From JBCCTX01 sp964468435 (GTDB lineage Bacteria > Bacteroidota > Bacteroidia > J057), in assembly GCA_964468435.1 (NCBI GenBank), contig CAYXVE010000045.1:1-45050 (forward strand): a stretch of DNA of 45,050 nt. Reading direction: 5' to 3'. Made by a program: the position numbers and the translations under genes. Below are positions 38,956 through 45,050 of this stretch, piece after piece. The notes below the pieces were generated by a model, which was not told where the DNA came from, searched no databases, and saw nothing but the letters and a program-made list of their open reading frames with translations. Numbering within the stretch: position 1 is the stretch's first letter; every line of letters starts with the position of its first letter.

Positions 38956-41304
38956 TTAGCGGTTGGAAACATATTCTAAAAATCTACTTTGAAAATCAGA
39001 TAATTCATCCTCGGAGGAAAACATGCTAAAGAACCCAAGTCCGTATTCGATTTGGAGATTAGCGGCAATGTATTCATATACCGAGAGTGCAGCTCCTAGT
39101 TGAGCTCCTAAGGCAGCTTGCTGCGCATCTATCAACTGTGTAATATTCGCATTACCTGCCTTGTATTTGTTCTGTACCAACTTGAAGTTTTGCAGGGCAC
39201 TTTCTGCCGATGTCCTACTAAAACTTAGGTTGGTGGTAGTATTCAACAACCTGACGGTACTGGTCCGGATGCTTAAGTCCAGCGCCTGATCTAAACTGGT
39301 ATTAGAATAATTTAATTGTTCAAGCTGGATTTGAGAACGCTGCTTATTGACCCTTCTGCTATTGCCCGTAAAAATGGGATAGGATAAACTAAGCCCAACA
39401 AACCATGAATTATCCTGTAAGCCATTTCCAAAAGAGGGAGCCATGGGGTTTGAAGGTTCCATTTCAGAACCCTCTCCTCCTCTGGAGAGAGTTTGAGTGA
39501 ATTGTGCCTGAAGGGCAATGGTGGGAACGTATAGCAGCCGCTTGTTGAGTTTCAGCTGCCGTTCAGTTGCCTTAATGTTTTCCAGCAGTTGCATTTTATT
39601 CGGATTGTTGGCAATACTTTCTTCAACCAGAAAGTCAGAAGCGATTTTCAAATCTTGAGGCGTACGCACGAGGCCGGCAAGCAGACCATTTCTGTACTGG
39701 GTAAAAATATCGCCTTCTATTCCAATATCATTTACTTCAAAATCATCTTCCAGTGTATTCGCCAACAAATTACTCATCTGAATTTTAGCAGCAATTAAGC
39801 TTGTCTGGGCTTCAACCAAGGATTGCGTGGCATTGGCCAGTTCGCTTTCCCACCGATAAAGATCGGAGTTGTCGGTTGAACCAATATCGACCCTTACTTT
39901 GGCTAGTTCCAAATTGATACGGGTATTATCGTGGTTCTCCCGTTGAATCGCTAGGTTTGTTTTGGCAGATAAAATGTTGAGATAGGCGTTGTACGTATCG
40001 AAAAGCACATTCAAAACATCTACTTCAGTTTGATACTCCTGTGCCTGTTTTAGATACTGACCTATTTTTATGGACGCCAACGCTTCTTCCGAATAAATCA
40101 CCTGCGTCAAGGTGAAGTCAAGGTCTAATGATCGTTCCGGGGAGTTAAAGGAGGCATTGGCACGTTCCTCGTTAATTTGGATTCCCGTTAAGCCACTGGT
40201 CAGCGAAGGAAGTATATTTGAGCGACTCAACTGTACATCCAACTCCGCTATATCAATATCTTTGTAGCTGATTTTCAGGTTCAGATTTTCTTCCAATGCC
40301 TTATTAGCGATTTCAACAAAGGTGTAGACGCTGCTCCCATTGCCACGATTCCCCACCAAATTGGCCGTAAGCGCAACCTCAAAAGGAGGCGACAAGCTTA
40401 TCTTTTCGGCCGTTTCAACATTCAGATTAAAACGCTCACTTGTATTGAGGGTTACGAGAAGCTCCCCGGCATCACGTCCCGCCAGGATATCATCAGATAG
40501 AATAGCAATTCTCCGAAGCACCTGTTGAAATCCATTATCTCCGGAAGACGACCCCAAAACGCCAAGTTCAACATGTTGACGAGAAGCTGAAAAAGAAGGG
40601 ATCTTCTGCTCGATCAAATAATCACTAATAGCTTTCACATGGGCCTGATCACGACTGATTAACGATGTGAAATAGACTGCTTCTGCCGAATCTATATTCT
40701 GGATGACGTCTTCAACATTTTCTACCGCTTGAACGATGGAGACCTGAATATCTAATTCCTGTTCGATAGAATCAACCAATACCTGCCTCATCGACAGGTT
40801 GATGCTTCTGTTGGCAGCAGGATCCATCAACAGGATCAACTGTTCAAACCCGACCAGCTTTTTAAAACTTTTTATTTCCTCGACAATGTCCCTCGCCGTA
40901 AGAATATACGTAAAATTCTTTTTTCCTGATTTTCCATTTTCAAATGGAATCTGCTGAATGAAGGGATCAATTACTCCCAATCCAATTACCGGAATCGGTA
41001 GTGAGGGGAGCTGAGAGAGGGACTTGGTAGAAAGTCCACCTATAGCAATGATAAAATCAGCCTTTATACTGCGATACGTATCCTGAACTTCAGCCTCGGT
41101 AGAAAGATCAAAAAACTGAATGTCCTCAGATGAATTTACACTTGTATTAACCCCAGTGGTTTTATCAATTTCCTGAATTAATGAATCAACTATGAACCTA
41201 ACTCTCGCAGACTCAGTTAAGTCAGTTATAATCCCTACATTTACTTGCCCACAAAGAAAATGGGTGACGACTAACAAAAATAGGAAAAGGCTAAACTTTC
41301 GCAT
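38956..41304 (-). CDS. substrate-binding domain fused to TolC-family outer-membrane channel
   Basis: Starting at the ATG at 41304 (which gives a clean signal peptide, MRKFSLFLFLLVVTHFLCGQ) the protein is 782 residues; a TTG start at 41385 would add 27. Residues about 21-305 form a periplasmic binding-protein domain of the ABC_sub_bind type. It opens with 'VNVGIITDLTESARVRFIVD', includes 'ADFIIAIGGLSTKSL' and 'IPVIGLGVIDPF', and closes with 'NLNVETAEKISLSPPFEVAL', the family's usual last motif. Residues about 325-782 are a TolC/OEP channel with coiled helices and strands ('SWFVGLSLSYPIFTGNSRRV', 'LVQNKYKAGNANITQLIDAQ'). Normal TolC proteins are about 430-500 residues and lack the binding domain. 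It is first in the efflux operon, 10 bases before the adaptor gene. Confidence 0.9.
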   Translation of the reverse strand: MRKFSLFLFLLVVTHFLCGQVNVGIITDLTESARVRFIVDSLIQEIDKTTGVNTSVNSSEDIQFFDLSTEAEVQDTYRSIKADFIIAIGGLSTKSLSQLPSLPIPVIGLGVIDPFIQQIPFENGKSGKKNFTYILTARDIVEEIKSFKKLVGFEQLILLMDPAANRSINLSMRQVLVDSIEQELDIQVSIVQAVENVEDVIQNIDSAEAVYFTSLISRDQAHVKAISDYLIEQKIPSFSASRQHVELGVLGSSSGDNGFQQVLRRIAILSDDILAGRDAGELLVTLNTSERFNLNVETAEKISLSPPFEVALTANLVGNRGNGSSVYTFVEIANKALEENLNLKISYKDIDIAELDVQLSRSNILPSLTSGLTGIQINEERANASFNSPERSLDLDFTLTQVIYSEEALASIKIGQYLKQAQEYQTEVDVLNVLFDTYNAYLNILSAKTNLAIQRENHDNTRINLELAKVRVDIGSTDNSDLYRWESELANATQSLVEAQTSLIAAKIQMSNLLANTLEDDFEVNDIGIEGDIFTQYRNGLLAGLVRTPQDLKIASDFLVEESIANNPNKMQLLENIKATERQLKLNKRLLYVPTIALQAQFTQTLSRGGEGSEMEPSNPMAPSFGNGLQDNSWFVGLSLSYPIFTGNSRRVNKQRSQIQLEQLNYSNTSLDQALDLSIRTSTVRLLNTTTNLSFSRTSAESALQNFKLVQNKYKAGNANITQLIDAQQAALGAQLGAALSVYEYIAANLQIEYGLGFFSMFSSEDELSDFQSRFLEYVSNR

Positions 41305-41377
41305 AAAACTAAAAGGTGGGAACCGTTTAACAGGATTAAATTTCACCAGCATATCCTGAATGAAGTTATTAAGATTT

Positions 41378-41596
41378 TTATTCAATGCTTGTTAAGCTTA
41401 TAGTTTTTGATCTGAAACATGCCTTAACCTTCATTTCAAAAATGTCTTTGCCTGATTCTTTCAAAGTAGCGTCAACCAGTCGAATTTTATTAGCTGCGAA
41501 AAAATTTCCTTCTCGAACATCTCCTTCCTGTCTGAAATCTTGCAGGGTTACCTTACCAATGGTGTTATCTTTATTTGATTTTACAATTGTTCCCAT
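41378..41596 (-). CDS. small protein of unknown function upstream of the efflux operon
   Basis: A 72-residue ORF (MGTIVKSNKDNTIGKVTLQD...) with no signal or membrane segment. Another ORF of similar length lies on the opposite strand (41385-41600). The minus-strand reading is preferred because its composition is more protein-like (charged, with 'LQDFRQEGDVREGNFFAANK') and it precedes the TolC-type gene on the same strand, 73 bases upstream of the chosen start. No family is recognised. Confidence 0.4.
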   Translation of the reverse strand: MGTIVKSNKDNTIGKVTLQDFRQEGDVREGNFFAANKIRLVDATLKESGKDIFEMKVKACFRSKTISLTSIE

Positions 41597-41828
41597 GTAA
41601 TGTCTCCTTCCTCTTTGATTTCAACCTCTGTTGCATGATTAGGCGTTTTGTACTAACCCTCAATCGTTTTTTTTTCCTAAAAGTAAAATGTAAAGAAAGG
41701 TAACATGCTGATAATAACCAACAGGCTTTTCATCATACACAGTCTTAATGATAAAAAAAATTATCAACCACAAAAGTATATGGACATACCATAAATACTC
41801 TTTACAAAAGATAAGAAATGAAACTGCG

Positions 41829-42371
41829 CTATTTTTTCTTGGCTATTCTATTTTTAATTCGACTTAAAGAAACAGGTGTGATACCTAAAACATTAGCTAT
41901 GTACATATCAGGCACTCGATTGACAAGGCTTGGGTAGTCTTTTACAAATTTTGAATATCGTTCTTCGGGCGATAGAAAAACAAAGTCTTCTGTGCGTTGA
42001 AAAACTCGTTGAAAGACTCTTTTGCCAAAAAACGTTCGGTTTAGATGAAGGAGGTCAGGGTTTTTGGAGGTAATATCCATAAACAATTCATAATCAATAG
42101 AATAAATTTTTGATTTTTCTAATGTTTGAAAAAAGTACTTAGATTTTTCATTTAATAAAATAGCATGCACATTTGCAAAAGTATCTCTTTCAGCAAATAA
42201 CTGGAATGTGATTTCATGGCCTTTTTCACTTACTATATAGCTTCTAGCAAGTCCTTTTCTAATAAAAAAAACTTCTTTTTTTGTGGATCCTTGGGTTATA
42301 ACAATTTCCCCCTTCTCAAAGGAATGGATTTTGACATTACTAAGTATCGTATATAAAGTTTTTAGGTTCAC
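41829..42371 (-). CDS. Crp/Fnr family transcriptional regulator
   Basis: A 180-residue protein with a cyclic-nucleotide-binding-like beta-roll (about residues 10-115, 'HSFEKGEIVITQGSTKKEVF' and 'LARSYIVSEKGHEITFQLF') and a C-terminal helix-turn-helix ('NVLGITPVSLSRIKNRIAKK'). It starts with GTG; an in-frame stop just upstream leaves no ATG. It lacks the cysteine cluster of Fnr. Regulators of this Bacteroidota type often respond to unknown signals. It lies 232 bases upstream of the small ORF and the efflux genes on the same strand, so control of the efflux operon is possible but not shown. Confidence 0.85.
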   Translation of the reverse strand: MNLKTLYTILSNVKIHSFEKGEIVITQGSTKKEVFFIRKGLARSYIVSEKGHEITFQLFAERDTFANVHAILLNEKSKYFFQTLEKSKIYSIDYELFMDITSKNPDLLHLNRTFFGKRVFQRVFQRTEDFVFLSPEERYSKFVKDYPSLVNRVPDMYIANVLGITPVSLSRIKNRIAKKK

Positions 42372-42410
42372 AATAAGTCTAAGTCAATTTCTTTGTGTCG
42401 TCATAATTGT

Positions 42411-42476
42411 ACCTAACGTCAGCAGCTGCGCAGGCCAACGAGTGGAGGCTAGTGGCGTAGCTGCAATGTTGTAGGC
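42411..42476 (-). repeat. imperfect palindrome resembling an integron attC site
   Basis: A 66-bp element of distinctly higher G+C than its surroundings. Read on the minus strand, it starts near GCCTACAAC and ends in GTTAGGT, which fits the integron core motif GTTRRRY. The arms pair over most of their length: GCAGCTGCGC (42422-42431) pairs with GCGTAGCTGC (42455-42464) with one mismatch. Unpaired bases and a central loop remain, as in folded attC sites. It begins 10 bases after the stop codon of the Rpn pseudogene, the place an attC has in a gene cassette. No integrase gene is in the window. Confidence 0.4.
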
Positions 42477-42486
42477 TGGCCTATTT

Positions 42487-43346
42487 TTACAATTTCTCAA
42501 TTTCTTCATTCGTCAAACCCTTTAATTCTGAAATATCTGAATGGGACATTCCTTTCTTTTTCATCTGCTTGACAATTTCAATATTCCTTCTTTCTACACC
42601 TTGCTCTATGCCTTCCAAAATCCCCTCCTCACGTGAGGTATCCACCACATTTTTCAGATCCCGGTAGTATGTTAGACTATCCTCATAAGCTTCTCTTTCC
42701 GCTGCTGAAAATTTTGCGATCTCCGCTGCTTCAAAGAGCTTTTCAATGATCTTATCTTGCATGGGTTGCGGCCGATTTTGCAAATTCGACAAGTGCCGGA
42801 TGACATATAGCCATTTGTCAAACTGCGTCTTCAATTCATCTTCCTGCTTTTTGAATTTGGGGAGCTCGATGTACATGAATCTCAACTTGTCGTAAAACAC
42901 CTCGCAGTGCTGATTTTTTAACTCCACTACATGCAGGAGTTCTTCTGCTGATTTGTGGTCCTCAAAGATGAATCCAGAATACCCACGGTGTAAACCGACT
43001 CTAGGCGATAATCCCAGTCTCCTTTTCGCGCCTGCTCCTGAATGGGCAAGGAAGCGTAGTAAATACTTCGATCTTTGAATAAATTCTGCCTGGCTTTCTG
43101 CAACTGCACGAAAAATCGCTCCCCTGATGCCCCGGTACAATACAGATCAAATATGGCTTTGCGATCCAACTCATTCAAGCCGAGTTGTTCGTTCCTTGAA
43201 TAAGTCAAATCCTGGATCTGGTGCTTGTCCGGCAGAATCTGGTTCAAAAAATCGATTAACAGCGCCTTGTTTGGCTCCGAGCCGAATAGCTTTTTGAAGC
43301 CGAAATCCGTCAATGGATTGATGTATTTATCTTTTAAAGCACTCAT
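42487..43346 (-). pseudogene. Rpn family recombination-promoting nuclease/putative transposase, frameshifted
   Basis: Reading from the ATG at 43346, frame one gives the N-terminus ('INPLTDFGFKKLFGSEPNK', 'FLNQILPD', 'DRKAIFDLYC', 'FFVQLQKARQNLFKDRSIYY') up to 'VYTVGILD'. The next residues continue only in another frame ('FIFEDHKSAEELLHVVELKN' to the stop at 42487). Restoring one T near 42971-42973 (GGATTCATC to GGATTTCATC) would rejoin them, so a one-base deletion broke the gene. The full protein would be about 286 residues, normal for the family, with the usual C-terminal 'EEGILEGIEQGVERRNIEIV'. The PD-(D/E)XK core normally reads D...VExQ. Here Asp67 is kept, but the Glu position is Gln81 ('VQLQ'), a further sign of decay. 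Confidence 0.88.
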
Positions 43347-43647
43347 TATCAGAAAGTTGAAAATTTGTTGGCCTATATCTATAAAGATAGCCAATTTTCA
43401 GCACTTAATGGCTGAGAGAGGTGTTTTTTTAGCTAGCCTGCAATGGGAGTCTGCGCACATACCCTTGTATTTTTCAACTTTAACTCATAGCACGCAAATA
43501 TAAAATATCTGAGTAAGCTAAATTTACGGTTCTTGGGAAATGATAAACATCTGGTTCAAAAATAAAGAGCCTCCTACTCGCTTTAAATGGCTCAAATAGT
43601 TTAATAAAATTGTGAAATGAGGTCTTTTAGCCTACTTTTAGGGTCGT
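43347..43647. other. stretch between two decayed mobile genes
   Basis: About 300 bases between the Rpn pseudogene start and the IS1182-like relic, with no supported gene. It probably contains the old promoter of the Rpn gene and the end of the IS1182-like element, but I could not define terminal repeats. Confidence 0.35.
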
Positions 43648-43920
43648 TCATTCTAATACGGACCTAAGTCTACTAAGATTGTAACCAATCATCACCAAAT
43701 TAACCCCAGAAAGTACGTGTTCTTTTCCTTTCGTGAATGTAAAAGTAAAGCCCCATTGACATTTAAGGGTGCCGAGCGGATGCTCAGCAACTTGCTGCCT
43801 AAGGCGATCGTAATCGGGATTATTGTTTACCCTTTTTTATTGTTCTCAAAGGCTTCCTGGTAAATACTTTTTCGATCAAATGTATTCCTTCCGAAATCGC
43901 TTGCAACTTTCACTTTCCAT
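43648..43920 (-). pseudogene. IS1182-like transposase C-terminal remnant
   Basis: On the minus strand one frame reads 'SIYQEAFENNKK'. After a frameshift in a run of six A (near 43832-43837), the next frame reads 'RVNNNPDYDRLRQQVAEHPL', 'GTLKCQWGFTFTFTKGKEHV', 'LSGVNLVMIGYNLSRLRSVL' and stops at 43648. This is the characteristic end of IS1182-family transposases (R-x-x-V-x-x-N-x-D-Y...RQQ...EHP-x-GT-K-x-QWGF). Only about 85 codons remain, so it is an inactive fragment. It lies just upstream of the DUF4097-like gene on the opposite strand. Confidence 0.82.
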
Positions 43921-43941
43921 GATTCATCTTTACAAGAAAAC

Positions 43942-44823
43942 ATGATGAACTACAAATACCTTTTTCTCATTTTATTTCTAACAGGCATATCTATAACATC
44001 CTTCCAGGCCCAATCTCAAATCTATGACCTAGATGAATACTATGAGATTCCCTTTAAAGGGATGATAGAACTCAGAACCAATGACGCTGAAATCACCATC
44101 ACAGGCACAGACCGTAAGGACGTACATCTGGTCGTGCACCGCGAAGCCGTAGCCAGAAATTTGCTTCGCAAAGGTGACCCGGGGTTTGAATTTGAAGTGA
44201 GCAGACAGGACGAAAGATTGAGAATCATTGAAAGAAGGGAAAACAACGCTGTAATAGGATATTATACCGAAAAGGTATATGTAATTACCCTGGAGGTCCC
44301 CCAGGATGTCAACCTCATCCTGCAGGGAGACGATGATGATTATCTGGTGCAAAACATTGCGGGAAAAATATACCTGAATGCAGAAGATGGCGATGCGCAA
44401 TTTGAGAACTGCACAGGAAATGAATTTGATTTCATCATGGATGATGGAACTCTATATATGGAAGGCGGGAGAGGTAAATTACGTGCAGAAGGAGAGGACG
44501 GAGAGTTTATTTTTGAAAAATCCGATTTTTACATCCTGGATGTACGGATGGATGATGGAGATCTTAGGCTCGTAACCCGGTTTCATGACAAAGGGAAATA
44601 TGAGATTTACAACGAGGATGGTAGTATCGACCTAAAAATCCTGGATGGCGGCGGCGAGATCAGAATCCGTCATAGCGATGGCATTGTCCGGGCAAGCCGA
44701 CATTTTGAATATCTCATCGACGAAGATCATGAAACGCTGCTGGAGCTTCCCGGTGGAAATGCCAGAATGTATATCCGTACCGATGACGGAGCAATAAGAC
44801 TAGGCCATTTAGTGAAAGAGTAA
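43942..44823 (+). CDS. secreted DUF4097-like beta-repeat protein
   Basis: A 293-residue protein with a signal peptide ('YLFLILFLTGISITSFQAQS'). The mature part is a series of short strands with acidic turns: 'GMIELRTNDAEITITGTDRK', 'IYLNAEDGDAQFENCTGN', 'DFIMDDGTLYMEGGRGKL', 'VRMDDGDLRLVTRF', 'YNEDGSIDLKILDGG', 'RTDDGAIRL'. The recurring D-D/E-G-x-I/L pattern fits DUF4097-type putative adhesins, which fold as stacked beta-strands. It is probably exported and its role is unknown. It starts at ATG 43942 (a second ATG follows at once). The upstream side is only about 20 bases from the IS1182-like relic, so its promoter may lie in the relic. Confidence 0.75.
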   Translation: MMNYKYLFLILFLTGISITSFQAQSQIYDLDEYYEIPFKGMIELRTNDAEITITGTDRKDVHLVVHREAVARNLLRKGDPGFEFEVSRQDERLRIIERRENNAVIGYYTEKVYVITLEVPQDVNLILQGDDDDYLVQNIAGKIYLNAEDGDAQFENCTGNEFDFIMDDGTLYMEGGRGKLRAEGEDGEFIFEKSDFYILDVRMDDGDLRLVTRFHDKGKYEIYNEDGSIDLKILDGGGEIRIRHSDGIVRASRHFEYLIDEDHETLLELPGGNARMYIRTDDGAIRLGHLVKE

Positions 44824-44930
44824 TGAGATGAAATATGTAGAGTTAACAAAAAAATAGATTCAGAACTAATCAAAGTTAAGCCAGCAGCGGGCGTAGTGCC
44901 ACTGGGATGGTAGTTTTACCCTAACAGAAA

Positions 44931-45050
44931 TACTTCCTTTCCAAACTTTGCGAGGATGCCTCCAACGACCAGAACAGAGAGAAGGATATCTTAGCGGAAA
45001 TAGAAAAAGGGGTAGTGCAAGGGATAGAGAAAAGGAATATTAAAGTTGAT
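44931..45050 (+). pseudogene. possible Rpn-family C-terminal fragment at window edge
   Basis: An open frame without a start codon runs to the window edge: 'YFLSKLCEDASNDQNREKDI' followed by 'LAEIEKGVVQGIEKRNIKVD'. The ending resembles the C-terminus of Rpn-type nucleases, and in particular 'EEGILEGIEQGVERRNIEIV' of the pseudogene at 42487-43346, but it is on the opposite strand. An in-frame stop at 44922-44924 cuts it off upstream, so it is probably a truncated copy. The rest lies beyond the window. Confidence 0.45.

Noticed and set aside
41385..41600. A plus-strand ORF opposite the 72-residue minus-strand ORF.
   Set aside because: Its composition is less protein-like, and it points away from the efflux operon into a non-coding stretch. 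The minus-strand reading was preferred, though neither is certain.
43840..43945. Possibility that the IS1182-like relic encodes a larger intact transposase.
   Set aside because: Only the last ~85 codons are readable, with a frameshift in the A-run; the plus-strand gene begins directly upstream, leaving no room.
44874..44926. A G+C-rich segment after the DUF4097-like gene considered as a second attC-like site.
   Set aside because: It contains GTTAAGC and CTAAC ends, but the inner arms do not pair convincingly.

Overview
The window looks like a chromosomal segment of a Bacteroidota bacterium, probably an environmental member of the Cytophagia or Saprospiria. This rests on the gene families present (DUF2027-Smr protein, sdhCAB with a fused di-haem b558 anchor, DUF6268 beta-barrel, lipid-anchored YceI, TRL-like lipoprotein), on several TAnnTTTG -7 promoter matches, and on the scarcity of Shine-Dalgarno sequences. 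The assignment comes from family recognition only. No rRNA, tRNA or CRISPR array was seen.

Left part (1-12.3 kb): a secreted protein of unknown function, a DUF2027-Smr protein, a membrane-anchored subtilisin-like protease behind a 71-residue protein, a one-helix membrane protein, the condensin ATPase SMC, a TRL-like lipoprotein with a clear terminator, an unknown lipoprotein, a DUF3500 protein and a Gfo/Idh/MocA oxidoreductase.

Middle (12.3-31 kb): a minus-strand block holds a second Gfo/Idh/MocA enzyme, an aspartoacylase-like zinc hydrolase, a 2037-residue alpha-2-macroglobulin with an intact CTEQ thioester, and an undescribed 33-codon ORF 3 bp behind it with a good AGGAG. A very large SF1 helicase follows, whose C-terminal nuclease-like domain has lost its key acidic residue. 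Then come sdhCAB (minus strand), a divergent YceI lipoprotein, and a gene-poor stretch with a candidate small RNA (TAnnTTTG box plus strong terminator, no ORF).

Right part (31-45 kb): a membrane pentapeptide-repeat protein, then a region marked by decayed mobile genes: an IS5-like relic, a frameshifted Rpn-type nuclease gene, an IS1182-like relic and possibly a second Rpn tail at the window edge. Between the relics lies a tripartite RND efflux operon. Its outer-membrane component is unusual: a full periplasmic substrate-binding domain (ABC_sub_bind type) is fused in front of the TolC channel. A Crp/Fnr-type regulator lies upstream, and an imperfect palindrome resembling an integron attC site sits between that regulator and the Rpn pseudogene. 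The window ends with a secreted DUF4097-like beta-repeat protein.

The most interesting items are the binding-protein/TolC fusion, the helicase with the dead nuclease domain, the attC-like element beside the Rpn pseudogene, the 33-codon ORF behind the macroglobulin gene, and the candidate small RNA.
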